Source: Cephalotus follicularis | Taxonomy: Eukaryota; Streptophyta; Magnoliopsida; Oxalidales; Cephalotaceae | Direction of reading: 5' to 3' | NCBI GenBank assembly: GCA_001972305.1 | Contig: BDDD01000351.1 | Location: 300,131 to 364,130 of the forward strand | DNA length: 64,000 bases | Part shown: positions 1 through 12,252 of the stretch, in pieces | Layout: each line of letters opens with the position of its first letter | Position numbering within the stretch: the first letter of the stretch is position 1 | Notes under the pieces: generated by a model | Seen by the model: only the letters and a program-made list of their open reading frames with translations | Told to the model about the DNA's origin: nothing | The model's database searches: none | Program-made: the position numbers and the translations under genes

Positions 1-769
1 TCATACAATCAATTTTGGTGAGTTTTGAGCCAGTTTTGGCTAGTGAAAAAGAGAAACAGGATTAGGAGATGAGAGAGAGTGAAGAAGAGAGAAAATGAAA
101 TGTTTTGTGAGTTTAGGTCCCCTATTTATAGGTTTCTCACTAACTCTATTCCCGTTCACTATCAATACAGTAAACAGACATATAAACAATCCATATGAGT
201 ATTAAAAATACTCTACTCCATCAATATCCATATGCACAACAATATTCAATTTATCTATATACCATGACCAATGATGTAATAAATACTAAAGCAACAAAGG
301 GATGTTTCGGAGCGTTACAATTTCTGGTATTTTCATATTTTTATTTGTTCTTTTATTTTATTTTAGGCTATTTTATTTTGTTTTGTTTTGTTTGATTTGA
401 TTTTATATTATATCATATTATTTGTTTTATTTGATTTTATTGGATTTGACTTTATTTTATTTAATTTAATCTGATCTCATTATATTTGAATTTGTTTGAT
501 TTTATTTATATTGATTTGATTATACTTATATATATATTTTTTGATTGGATTTAAGATTGACTTGAATATTTGATTTTGATTTTGCATCAACACTTTCTTA
601 ATGGAGAGAGAAAATCACCCTCAAATCAAGTTAAAACCCTAAATCTTTTGATTATAAATAGGGACAATAGGTTATTTATCTCCTCTTTTCTTATTACTTT
701 TGTTAGCTTTTAGTTTTACTTATACTAACTTTTTGTTTGTTCTCTTTTGTACAATAACACGCGCGCGAT
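1..769. promoter_or_regulatory. AT-rich spacer with two divergent TATA-like sites
   Basis: There is no convincing coding sequence. A TATAAATAGG box reads on the minus strand at 121-130, followed on that strand by a CT-rich leader-like stretch down to about position 20. A TATAAATA box reads on the plus strand at 653-660, followed by a T-rich leader and then the A/C-rich block. Between them lies T-rich DNA with many TTTATTT/TTTGATTT words. These look like promoter-type sites of old LTRs or of a lost gene, but no LTR ends or primer-binding site were found, so assignment is open. Confidence 0.3.
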
Positions 770-1815
770 CTCACCACATCAACAACAACAAAAAACCCAA
801 TCGATACCATCAAATACCCACAGAGCCACTACCTCATCCCCAGCAAACAAGTAAACCACCGCAAACAACCGATATCAACAACCCCCATAGCCCCATTGTC
901 ACTGTCAACCACGAAACAACCTCTGTTTTCAATCTCACCATACCCAATCCGCACCCATAAAACCAAAACCTCACAAAAAAAATCCATCCTCCTTAAGCAG
1001 CACCACATAGCAACACACAAATATATCACCTCCCACCTACCATCATAACAAATTCCTCGAAGCCCCCACACCAACTGAAATCCCAACATCACAAACCTAT
1101 AACAAACACGCCATTTACTTGCAACCACCGAGATCAACAACCAAGACCCAGAACAGCAACCACCAAACCATTACAGCCCTCATCAACCTCCATAAACAAC
1201 CCCCCAAGAGACATAAACTTCCAAGTTCAGCCCATGCACACAGCAACAATACCTCAAATACAAAAACCATACAAACCAAACTCCATCACAAAAACCAAAC
1301 CTGCAAATCGAAACAGAACAATACAAATAACCATAAACAGCAATCAATCACCACACCCCCAAAAAGAAACGCAAATCAGCGGCAACAAACAAAAAAAACC
1401 ACAAAATCAAACCCACATCACTTGCCATACCACCACCACCACAAACAACCATACCATCGATGCCATAGCCCACGACCAAAAAGCCATTGAAACGCCAAAG
1501 CCACAGCCCTGAAACCATAATTGAGCATCACCATTGAAAACCCACTGCCGATTGTATACCACTGTCACCAACAAAAAGACACGGATAAACCAACAACCCA
1601 AAACATCAAAAACACAAACCGAAACACACACGAACACACGCAACCATAATTCCCCAAGCGATCAAAATCACACCACCATCAATCCCGAACCTGTAACCCA
1701 GATAATCACAGGCTCCAAACGCAAAAGCCCTGCAAACCATCTTCACCCATATTCCACAGAGGAACCACCACAACCTCTAAAAGTCAAACGAAACAAAACC
1801 CGCAAACTTTAAACT
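770..1815. repeat. Long A/C-rich (plus) / G/T-rich (minus) asymmetric block
   Basis: For about 1 kb the plus strand is strongly enriched in A and C; for example about 50 of the 60 bases at 1141-1200 are A or C. Open frames in both directions are long only because of this composition and encode His/Asn/Pro/Thr/Gln-rich or Val/Trp/Gly-rich strings with no recognisable domain. It is not a simple tandem repeat. Such keto/amino skew is seen in leaders or introns of some plant repeats; that link is inference. Confidence 0.6.
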
Positions 1816-2820
1816 GAAATCGTCAACCACACGATTGGATCCTCAAAGCATAAGCTATTGATTTTATTTTGGTTTTGATTGCATATGGCCTTGATTATTT
1901 TTGTTGAAACAAAGAATTAGTGAGTTGAGAGATGGAGAGAATGAGACTATGAGAAATATAGGAGATCGGGTAAACAAAAAGAAAAATGGAGAAGTTAGGG
2001 AAATGAGAGATGATGGACGTAGAAGATGAGAGAGGAGATGGGTGGTATAAAAGCATGCAGGAACGGATGCGTAAAAACAAAAGGGGGTAAAGGAATTTAT
2101 GGACTTTTGGTGGTGTGAATGAACTTTGTTTTTTGGGTTTGGTTTAAATGAAGCTTATCATGTTTAATGAAATCTAGTCTTGGGCCTTACTGTTTTGGGT
2201 CAGTTGTTTAGCTTACATGTTCCTTTTATATTGTACATTTTGTTTTACTTTAGACTTATTAGTATTGTTGTTATTATTATTTTTTAATCTTTTATTTATT
2301 ATTATTTTTTGAATTAATATGCTCATTTTCTTATTTTATTTTATAGTTTTCACTAACTCTTTTGATAGTTTGTTTTCTTATAGGTTTATTGTTTAGAAAA
2401 ATATCTTTGTTTTATTTTAGATCGTCAATTTGTTAAGAAAACGTCAAAAGGTAAATTATATTTTCTATGTGTCTTGCCATAATATTTTGATTAATCAATT
2501 TTCGTAAATGTATGAATTGGGAATCGGATATTTCACTTGAAGATTAATTAATTAATTTATCTGATGATGAATATATTTTGAGATATTATAGTAACAATAT
2601 CTTTTGAATATATTTGGAGGTCAAGGTATTTTTACGTTTCAAGCACAGGTAGTTAAGTCTTGTAAATCATCCTTAAAGACTAAAATAAATGATCCTTAGT
2701 CGATGGCATGCTTAGATATATAAATTGCATATTGACCCTTTAACTAAAATTAAATTAATTAATTAACCCGGTGATAGATATATTTGAGCATAATGTGATA
2801 TATTTATAAAATCTTAATAG
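1816..2820. other. AT-rich spacer, nothing recognised
   Basis: The stretch is A/T-rich with purine-rich words on the plus strand at 1910-2080 and homopolymer-rich DNA after 2220. A TATAAAAG word occurs near 2046. I see no conserved protein, no tRNA-like fold and no clear repeat ends. Confidence 0.5.
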
Positions 2821-3490
2821 AGTATGGGATGGTATTAGAATTTTTAAAAAATACCCATTAGGTTTGGGACGGTATTGGAATTTGACCCAAGGGTAGCTGC
2901 TACCCGAATTCGTTTATGTATATTAGGGTACCCGGTATCTGTATATATAATCGCTTATATGTAAATGAGTACCCGATACTCGATACCGTTATGTTTATCG
3001 TACAAATCAATATTTATATACTTTAAAGACATATTAAGAGGTTTTGAACCCTTAACCAAAAAAGATGAAGAGCATAAATATTATCATCAAGCTAACAACC
3101 CATTTTACTTTTTGGTTTGTGATGATGGTTTATTTGTGATGAATTGATGAAGATTATTTTGTATTTGTTTAATATTAGTTGTTTTGTATTTAATTTGGTT
3201 AATTTATTTTTTTATGTATTTTTCTTTGTATATAGGTTTATTTATTCAAACTGGGTTAGGATTCGGGTTCGGGTTTATATTCGGGTTAGGTTTGGGGTTT
3301 ATATTTGGGTATTTTAACATATTAATAAATAATTAGGTGGGACATGTATTCAACGAGTACCCACTATTCGGGATGGGACAGTAATGGTAAATAGGTGCAA
3401 AGTTAAACGGGTTTGGGATGGTATTAGGATTAGCTTATTAAATCGGTTTTGATAATGGGTCGAGAATATTTTGTGAGTACTCGATCCATT
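2821..3490. mobile_element. Degenerate repeat with GGGTACCCG-type motifs, possibly hAT-derived
   Basis: Words such as GGGACGGTATTGG, GGTACCCGGTA, ACCCGATACTCG, ATTCGGGTTCGGGTT and TACCCACTATTCGGG are scattered at both ends in both orientations, with AT-rich DNA between. Inverted subterminal GGGTACCCG-like motifs of this kind are typical of non-autonomous plant hAT transposons. I could not define terminal inverted repeats or an 8-bp target duplication, so the family is tentative. Confidence 0.3.
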
Positions 3491-3561
3491 GTCATTCATA
3501 AGCATTGTGGCTTGTCATAATGGACATTTAACACCTTAAGTTTAAAAAGTGTAGATCTTGA

Positions 3562-4138
3562 TGATACTAGAATTCACTTCCTCCCCTAAACATGTGACAC
3601 AATCTTAGCGGAGGAATGTCCAAAAGCATCTAACACATACCGTGGGAATATACCAAGGTTAAACTGATTGGGCACTTTCACCACTTTGAGTAGCCCATGT
3701 CTTTATTACAGCCTTTGCTCCTAAAAGGAAATATAGGCAGAGGCGTTTAGGTAATTTGATACTGAATTCCCTCTATAAATACCTTGATGACTCACTTCCC
3801 AAGGATCCTCTCTCCTAGTTCTCTCATATCTCATATCTGGTATCTCCTCTCACACCCCACTATTACATTCTTTAGCTTTCATAGCTTTAGTGAGTAATTC
3901 CCTCCTAGGAAATATTGACTTCAGCATCAGAGGGCAGCCCCGGAGATAGTACTCTGGGCCTACCTTCTAATCAGTATTTGTTTTCTTAGATGAAACTTCA
4001 TTGATCGAAGCCTTCTTCCTCGGTCCGACCTTAGACTCAGACATTCGGACCTACTTACCCCCGGAGGACTAGGTGTTCAGAAGCATGGAGAAGAGCATTC
4101 TCATCCTCAGCGAAGAGGTATAGATTTTGACATCATCA
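3562..4138 (+). repeat. G1 5' LTR
   Basis: It starts TGATACTAGAATTCAC and ends ACATCATCA just before the primer-binding site. A TATAAATA box lies at 3774-3781, with a CT-rich transcribed leader after it. The same landmarks recur in the split right LTR (TATAAATA at 38731-38738). Confidence 0.75.
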
Positions 4139-4139
4139 G

Positions 4140-4157
4140 TGGTACCATCTATGGGAA
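4140..4157 (+). other. G1 primer-binding site
   Basis: TGGTACCATCTATGGGAA follows the LTR by one base. It resembles the TGGCGCCGTCTGTGGGAA-type site of Tat-lineage gypsy elements; the differences are C-to-T or G-to-A, most at CpG positions. G2 in this window keeps the CpG-rich form (54325-54344). Confidence 0.6.
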
Positions 4158-4581
4158 TTGAGACAAAAGGCTAGTCTCTACCCCTTTCCCGCTTGGTCTT
4201 CATGCCTCCCGAAATCAGAGATGTTCAATCTCACATATTTCTTGCCCACAGAACCTCGGCCTTTTTGGCCAGGAAATGGGGGGCTTATGATGTGGAGACC
4301 CAACAAGAAAACCTCTCTTGGAAGAGCACGCATAGAAGACCATGCACATAAAAGCATGCATGGAACACCACACTTGGAAGAGACGTGGAGGAGACAACTC
4401 GAGTGGGACCTTGCAAAGGAAGACTTGGTGGTTGGCCAGGATGCTCAGACCTTTCAAAGGACGATCCTTAGCTTCATGGTGGTAGGTCCAACAAGGGACC
4501 ACAATTCGTCGAATAAGACTCCTTGAATATGAGGACTATTGTAACACTCATGATGGTCGGTCCAATAAGGTACCAAAGTCC
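4158..4581 (+). other. G1 internal region, 5' part
   Basis: An open frame covers most of this stretch but shows no gag motif I recognise. Its last ~100 bases already belong to the tandem-repeat unit that continues after the solo LTR at 6312. Confidence 0.4.
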
Positions 4582-6311
4582 TGTTGGGGATATGTCCCAC
4601 AAGCCTAGTTTTTTTTTGTATAGTTTATTTAGGCTATAACAATCAATGTTTATCCAATAAAGAATTTTATTTTAATCACTGGCATACACTTCATTTATAT
4701 GCTTTAATACTTTATTACATGCGAATAACAATGAATGTCCTGAGTATAAAGTATGATGATTAAGACCATGATGAGATCATGCAGTGAGACTTAGTTCCTT
4801 AGTAAAACTTTATCTAGAATCTTCCTAGTTGAAGGGTTGCATAACCAATACATGTGTAATATGCTGAGACTAACATGTTTTATGCCAGCTCACTAGAGAA
4901 GATGATAGTTCTCACAATCATTATGAGTCATAAGCGTGGGTGCTTGTTATTTAATGAGTTCACTGAATTGACTTGAAGATAGGATTCTGTATGGAGTTTT
5001 ACAGACTGATCAAACAGGCTTTTTGTATTGTAGTAGTGTAAGTGGTTCTTAGACCCGAGCCTCCATTATATGTGATGTATGAGATATCATGTTTTGATAA
5101 TGCCTGAATATGTCTCCTAACCACGGGGAATATACAGTTATTGATTGGGCATGGTAAATTATATATAGGGATATGTGAGTGTGCAAGATGAAATCCTCTG
5201 CTCCCAATAAAGGGAGAATACACTCAAAGTTATTAGCTGAATTAATTCTTGGCCAAGAGAAGATCGATAAGGAAAAGTGTTTCCAGATATTGGACAATTA
5301 ATTACTTAAGACCTTATTTATAATTAAACTGTTGGGGTTTGACATTATCCATGTCTTAGGTTTAATTAAGCATTGTGTGAATGAAGGATTAAACGTGCAC
5401 GTAGCTGCAATTTAGGTTCAATGAAGAAGTTAGATTATCTGGGGGTCACTATGCATTACTAGATGTCGATGGTGATCAGTAGCATGCCCGAGACTAACTG
5501 ATTATTAGTCTCATTTATAAATGAATTGAAAGAGTTTTTCAACTAATGCAATTAGAATGGACTAATAGAAAAATCATAATTATTACGAATAAATTCTATG
5601 GCTAGTGTAATTATGATCCTAAAGAGTCACACACAATACAAGTGTGAGAATTGAAGATCAAAGAGAAAATTAATTAGGGTTTATTCCTAATTAAAATTGC
5701 TAATGAGATTAGTTGTTATCCTTAATCTGTTTAAGGATAACATGAGTCGTGTTATTCCTATTGTGTTTAAGTCTTCAACCAAAGAAGGAATGGTAGTATG
5801 CTCATGTTCAAACAAGCCTTAGAGAGGCTTAATAAATATATAATGGGAGAAGGATTTCTTTACTAGTAAGTAGTAAGAAAATATCTAAATGCTAGTAACA
5901 AAATATCCTTAAAGAGTTAAGATATTTTTGAGAGACAAAAAGAGAGAAAAGGGGCTAGCATCCTTACTACTCCAATTTGGCTAAAATTTCAACCTCCCAT
6001 TCTCTCCTTATATCTTCAAGACTCATACTTGGTGTCTTCTTGTTAGAGGTGGCATCCCCTTTACCACTCTTGAACCTTGAAGTTGATAGGTATTGAAAAG
6101 AAAGAATGAGTCATAACATAGCTTGCCATTTGTAAGTAAACTTTTGACACTTGATTTGTTTTAAATCTTTGTTTAATGTTCTCCTCCATTGAATGAACAA
6201 ATTAGATCTTGGACATGGGATTGTCTTGTTGTTTGTTTTATTAAATTTTGCACATTTACACACTTTAATGGTAGTTTAAATATTAAATACCATGCTAATA
6301 CAATCCCAACA
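4582..6311 (+). mobile_element. Solo LTR of a Copia-type element inside G1
   Basis: A 1,730-bp unit starts TGTTGGGGATATG and ends AATCCCAACA. It is flanked by AGTCC (4577-4581) and AGTTC (6312-6316), a near-perfect 5-bp target duplication. The flanks rejoin into one tandem-repeat unit of G1, which proves insertion into the array. There is no primer-binding site or coding region, so it is a solo LTR. A related LTR lies on the minus strand at 55047-56276. Confidence 0.8.
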
Positions 6312-7320
6312 AGTTCGCCGAACAAGACTCCTTGGAGAACACATGAATCTAAGGATGGTCGTTACATCCCTTGGGGTCAATCTAGAAAGGGACCTAAGCC
6401 CGTAGAATGAGGTTCATTGCATCACACATGAATCCGAGGATGGTCATTACACTCTTTGGATCACGCATGAATCCGAGGATAGTCATTACACCTTTGGTGG
6501 TCAGTTCAGATAGGGACTGAAGCCCATCGAGTAAGATTCATCAGATCATGCATGAATTCGAGGACGATCATTACATCCCTGGTGGTCTGTCCAACAAGGG
6601 ACCTAAGTTCACCAAGAAAGACTCCTCAGATCACGCATGAATCTGAGGATGGTCATTACACCTCTGGTGGTTGGTCCAGCAAGGGAACTAAGCTTACCGA
6701 GCAAGACTCCTCGGATCACACATGAATTCATGGACGGTCATTACATCCCCGGTGGTCAGTCTAGCAAATGACCTAAGTCCGTTAAGCTAGACTCCTCGGA
6801 TCACGCATGAATCCAAGGACAGTAATTACACCTTAGTCATAGGTTCATCAAGGGACCTAAGATCACCGAGAAAAACTCCTCGGATCACGGATAAATCAGA
6901 GGACGATCATTACATCCTTGGTGGTCGGTCCAGCAAGGGACCTAAGTTCGCCAAGCAAGATTTCTAGGATAATGCGCATGAATCTGAGGACGGTCATTAC
7001 ATCCCTGGTAGTTGGTCCAACAAGGGCCCTAAGTCCGCCGACCAAGGCTTCTCGGATTACACATGAATCCGAGGATAGTCATTACATCCCTGATGGTTAG
7101 TCCAACAAGGGACCTAAGTTCACTAAGCAAGACTCCTCAGACCACGCATGAATCCGAATATGGTCTTTACACCTCTGATGGTCTGTCCAGCAAGCGACCT
7201 AAGTCTACCAAACAAGACCCCTCGGACCACACATGAACCCAAGGATGATCATTGCATCTCTCATGGTCTATCCAACGAGGGACTAGAACCTGTCGAGTAA
7301 GACTCCTCAATTAGGCGATC
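6312..7320 (+). repeat. G1 tandem array, ~85-bp units with hairpin
   Basis: About eleven imperfect copies of a unit with the words CACGCATGAATCCGAGGA, GGTCATTACATCCCTGG, GGTCCAACAAGGGACC and GAGCAAGACTCCTCGGAT. Each good copy carries the inverted repeat TCCTCGGAT / ATCCGAGGA with an 8-9-base loop (for example about 7050-7078). The array begins before the solo LTR, near 4440. The same unit recurs in opposite orientation at 27340-27790. Confidence 0.8.
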
Positions 7321-7712
7321 ATACCTCCACAGATCACACCAGTGAATTTAAAAATATGAGGATAATTCTTGACTCCTCTTGATTGGTTCAACAAAGGACC
7401 TCAGCTAGACGACCATTCTTCCTCAAATAATAAATCAAACATTCCAGGACCAATCGAATACTTTGCTTCTGATACGCCCAACAAGGTTATTGAAATTGGA
7501 CTAAGCCATGATGCTCACATCATAAAAAATTTAAAAACCTAGATCTATCCTCGGACAAGTGACTGACCCAGAAAGAAGTCTCCACCCACGCAACCAAATC
7601 TTGAGCCTAGCTCGCTTGATGCATCCCTAAAGGTCAACCAAATGTAATCAAGGTCAGGAGTGACTCGGTCATAGAGCCCAACCTCACTTGACACCTCCCC
7701 AGAGGTCAATCG
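7321..7712 (+). other. G1 internal region between array and nested Copia LTR
   Basis: Non-coding. It contains CCTCGG and AAGGTCAACC words repeated at low copy (7600-7700). No domain is recognised. It ends where the C0 LTR begins. Confidence 0.4.
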
Positions 7713-9737
7713 TGTTAGATATGGGTGTCCTTGCATGCCATGATGTGGCTTTATGCTTGTATATAAACACTCTTTATTTATAACATTCTTAGTTCCTTTC
7801 ATGTTCAATGTGCATATTACATTCAAAATGGCATTTACTCTATGTATTATCCCAACCATATCTATGGAATCAGATTAATTGAAATATTAACTAAATGCAC
7901 ATATAGTGCCCTGTTGAACAAGGGTTGGATCTCGTGCCTGAAAGGTTATGAGAATGAGATCCTTACTCCCTTCTGATAAAACGTTCCAAGTCATAGGTTC
8001 ACTTTCTTAGGGCAATTGATGAACTGCAAAGACTTGCCGTGTTATGCTTGCTCCCGAGTGTTAGTGGAGGATGGATAATATCATTGCCATTTGGGTTTAG
8101 CCTAAAACTGATGCGGGGTGCGTGCTGGAGGCATGACATTGAACCGACCCACCATAGGAAACCTATCTGGATATTCAATACCTTTGTCGATAAGATTCTT
8201 ATAGTCTCAGTAGTGTATAGTCAACGGTGACTAGTAGACCATACGTGACCTACGTTGTGTCCTTACACCTGAGTGGCTGGTATGCATTGTGTAGTAACCG
8301 CTTGGCTTTGATTTCTGCCTTCCCCAGCACTAGCCACGTGCTGAAAAAATGGTTGTCTTTGGGCCTTGTGGAAGCTGCATTGAGATGTATGAGCGAGTGC
8401 GCAACAGGGGATCGTCACACCTATATTGAAGGTGATAGGCTCTATAATATCTTTTCTCCGTTGTAGACTTAAAGACCTGGCCAGGCAGAGGCAGAATGGA
8501 AAAGGGGTTTCCGGGGAAGTCTGCTGATATTCTCAGTGCGTACATAGATTTATAGTTATCACAAAATTTATCTAGGGTTGACATTTATCCAAACCCTAGG
8601 TCGTGGTCGGAGCCAAGTATGACGAGGGATACATGACAGACAGGATAAAAGTATTGGTTAACTGGCTAATGAATGATAGACATGGAACTTCAGTCCATGG
8701 ATTTGGGGGATGATTGGATATCATACCGGGGCTATGTTAATAGTCAGGGACTATTAGGATGGTCGTACCATAACTCTGGGATGTTCAGAGAAATTTATCA
8801 TTGTATTGGAATCCAACCGGGCTTTCGGGTCCCATCTGATTTTGAAATAGGTTAACGTGTGTGAGACACATGTCATTTAGTGAGAGATTAACATCTGGGA
8901 GATGTTACTTTTCTAGTGAACATTTTATTTGCTAGACATACATCACTTCTTTAGAAGTGAGTTCATGCATCGCAATAATAGAATGTTACGTGCAGATGAT
9001 TATTTATGGAACATGTAAGTGCATTTGGACATTTGCATTTAGAGAGAGCTAATGGGCTTTGCAGCACATTGGACTTGGAGATTACTTCCTTAATGGTCCA
9101 AAAATTAGGCTTTGATGTTGCCTTATTGGGCCGGCCCAAATGTGCAATGGAGGCCTACAATTGTTGACTATTCAACCATGATTCATCACTTGTTTTTTGG
9201 GCTTTAACATGGCACCATTTTGCTAGTGGTGTGGCCGGCCATCAAGTGAGAAATTGAGATGAAAATAAGAAAGTATAATGAGCCATCAAAGCTTGTGTGA
9301 TAAGCTTAAAATGGGATATTTGTTAATGACTCATGTTAAGATATTTTTCTTAACTTACTTAACATACTTAATCATTCTCTTTTCTTAACCTGTGCGCTTT
9401 CTCCTCTCCTTTCTTTCTTTACTAGCCGTGAGCAAGCCTTCTCCATTGAAGAACTTGAAGGAGCTTTGAAGCTCTTTGAGAGAAAAGAACACAAACATCT
9501 TCTTCTCGCCATCCCAACTTCAAATGGGTGGAGATATCTTTCTTTAAAGAATCATATCTTTACTTGTGAGAAGTTTAGTTTAGGTTTAAACTTCATATAG
9601 CCTTCACATCTGCTGTTTTCCATGTCCATTGGAGCATTTTTTGTGAAGGAGAAAGTTTTGATTCAAAGATTGAAAGAACACCAAAGTTGTGGGCAAAGAA
9701 TTAGGTATTGATTTTTAATTCATCTCCATGTTGTTTT
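7713..9737 (+). mobile_element. C0: old Copia LTR, left part
   Basis: It starts TGTTAGATATGGGTGTCC and is homologous over most of its length to the C1 LTRs (shared words TGCCATGATGTGGCT, GGTTGGATCTCGTGCC, GAATGAGATCCTTACTCC). It is interrupted at 9737 by C1 and continues at 22763. No internal region or primer-binding site belongs to it here, so it is best read as a solo LTR. Divergence from C1 is clearly larger than that between the two C1 LTRs. Confidence 0.65.
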
Positions 9738-11034
9738 TGTTAGGTTAGGGGTGTCCCTGTATGCCATGATATGGCTCTTTGTTTGTATATATACACTATT
9801 GATTTATACAATTCTGAATTTCATTCATATTTCATGTGCATATTTATATATTGACAAGGTTATGTGGCTCATCCCAACCAACCAAAAGGAACATAATAAT
9901 AATTTATAATTAACTGTATGTCATATAGTGCCCCGTCACATCAAAAGGGTTGGATCTCGTGCCAGGGAGGCTATAAGAATGAGATCCTTACTCCCTGTGA
10001 CAAACCGTTCTAAGTCAGAGGTTCACTTTCTTTGGGCCATTTATGAACCGCGAAGACTTGTCACGTTATGTTTGCTCCCAGGTTAGCAGTGGAGGATGGT
10101 TATCTGGTAGCCATTTGGGTTTATCCCTAAAGCTAAATGTGAGGTGTGTGCTAGAGAGCATGACATTGAATAGACCCACCAATAGGAAACCTATTTGGAT
10201 AGTCAATACCCAATGTCAATAGGATTCCTATGGTCTCGGTAGTGTATAGTATATGGTGACTAGTAGGTCCATAGCCTGCGTTATCTCTTTTGACTTGAGC
10301 GGCTGGCATGCATTGTATAGTGACTGCTTGACTTTGATTTCCGTCTTCCCCAACACTAGCCACGTGATGGAAAAAGGGTTGTCTTTGGGTCTTGTGGGAG
10401 CTGCATTGAGATGTATGAGTGAGTACGCAATAGAGGATCGTCACACCCAGGCTGAGGGTGACCGGCTCTATTTATCTATGTACGTTGCAGACTTAAAAGT
10501 CCTGATCAGGCATAGGTGGACTGGGAACGAGCCCGTGGGAGGTCTACCGATAGTCTCAGTGCGATCATAGATTCATAGTTATCGCAGCAATACTAGGGGT
10601 GACATTCATCCAAACCCTAGACTGTGATCGGACCCTAGTGTGATGAGGGAAACAAGACAAATATGCCTATGACTGGATAAAGCGACTGGCTATTCAGACT
10701 ATGATTGGTAGATGTGGTAATACATGGATCCGGGGGGTGACTGGCGCTCACACCAGGGCTATTTTGATAGTCGGCGACTATTAGAATGGTCGTACCAGAA
10801 ATCAGAATGTTCTGGGAATTTATCATCATACCGAAGATCGACAGGCTTTTGGGTCCTACTTGGCTTTGAACAGGTTCACTCGTGTATGTGACACATGTCA
10901 TTTAGTGAAAGGACAACATCAGGGAAGATGTTGCTTTTCTAGTGAGTATTTCATTTTCTAGATATAGGTCCATGTAATGCCACGATGGAATGTTCCAAGC
11001 AGAGGGTTTGAAAAACAGAAGAGGATGTCTTATC

Positions 11035-11380
11035 CTTGTCTTAGGCGTCAACGCTATGAAGAGCATGCGTTTACGCCATCTATAGCTAGGGTCCCTGGGC
11101 GTCGACGCCATGGAGAGCATGCGTCGACACCATCCAAAACAGGGACTTACGCGTTGACTCCATTGGAGAGCATGCGTTGACGCTATATCTAGCTTTGGTC
11201 GTTGGGCGTTAACTCAAAGGGCATGCGTTGACGCCATGTTATTTCAGTGACTTACGCGTTGACGCTATGATGTTTATGCGTCGACACTAAGACAGGAGGA
11301 GACAACACACCTGTTTCATCTTATCGTTGACGTTGACGCCAAGATAGGGTGAGACGCATGGCATTGACGCCATGAGGGCT
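11035..11380 (+). repeat. GCGTCGACGC-type motif array in C1 5' LTR
   Basis: About a dozen spaced copies: GCGTCAACGC, GCGTCGACGC, GCGTTGACGC, GCGTTAACTC and similar, 20-45 bases apart, many preceded by GAGAGCATGC. The form GCGTCGACGC is its own reverse complement, with three CpGs; most variants are single C-to-T or G-to-A steps. Sub-words TTGAC and TGACG match plant W-box and TGA/bZIP cores (known motifs; function here inferred). The 3' LTR has the same array at 21510-21845. Confidence 0.75.
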
Positions 11381-11535
11381 GACACACGACATCTTCACCA
11401 AACTTAAGAGAAGTTGGTGACTGTTAGGAAGTGTGTTCAAGAAGCTAGAGAGTTGACTTTGGCATTTTATGAGAGAGAGAAGTCAAAAATTATAAATACT
11501 TAATGACAAAAGGACAAGAGGTCTAAGCTTCCATA

Positions 11536-11556
11536 ACACACACACACACACACACA

Positions 11557-11596
<40 letters not shown>
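11536..11596 (+). repeat. CA/CT compound microsatellite
   Basis: About 12 CA repeats are followed by about 17 CT repeats. The matching place in the 3' LTR (about 22008-22024) has only a short CT run, so the repeat lengths changed after insertion. Confidence 0.9.
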
Positions 11597-11599
<3 letters not shown>

Positions 11600-12252
11600 C
11601 TGTCATGTCTCTCTTCTTTCTGCTGCTAGCGTACTCATTGACGCCACCACCTAAGCTTCGACGCCTAAAATGTCTGGTTCGAAAAGCAACCATTTTCAAC
11701 CCTCCTTTCACCCCTCAAAGTGCATAATAGGTGGAGATAACTTGTACACTGCATCTTATCTTTACCTAGAGTGATTTAGTGGAGGTTAAACACTTGGCTT
11801 GCATCTTCCTTATCCGTGGCTTAAGGAGGAGCTTGGAGTTCTTGGATTCAAATGGTAGAGGGAGCTTGACTTGAAGGAATGAGTCTTCACCCTTTGCCCA
11901 TATGGTGGTTTCTTTGCCACCCTTAGGGTTAGGAATGTTTGGGTTCGGGTTGATTAGACTTTTGGCTAGGGTTTGTGTGTTTCCTTGTGAGCCATTTTTT
12001 GAGTCCATTTCTAGGGTTTACAGCAACGTTATTTTTCTAACCCGTTTTACCCTATGCTTGTTTTTGGTATTTCGATTTGATTGGATATTTAATTAGGGTT
12101 CCTTGGCACTCATTGGGACAATTTGGACTTTGATTAGGGTATCCCATTGCTTGGGGATTAATCAATTGTAAGAAATTTAAAATTAATCGGCCATAATCCC
12201 TAAAGTCTGAATTGGTTGTTGTTTTCCGCTGCGCTTGAGCCTGTTCCCAACA

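Larger units (their letters stand above)
9738..12252 (+). repeat. C1 5' LTR
   Basis: It starts TGTTAGGTTAGGGGTG and ends TGTTCCCAACA directly before the primer-binding site. It contains the palindrome-motif array (11035-11380) and a long CA/CT microsatellite (11536-11596). The motif array lies upstream of the CT-rich leader-like part. Confidence 0.85.

Noticed and set aside
700-1812. Several overlapping open frames rich in His, Asn, Pro, Thr and Gln
   Set aside because: They arise from the A/C-rich composition, which removes stop codons in several frames; no domain, start context or splice pattern supports a gene.
3555-3561. Target duplication for G1
   Set aside because: ATCT near the left end and TATCT after 39093 share only four bases and need an offset; too weak to claim.
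6312-7320. CRISPR-like spaced repeats
   Set aside because: Units are contiguous, diverged tandem repeats without constant repeat/unique spacer structure, inside a plant LTR element.
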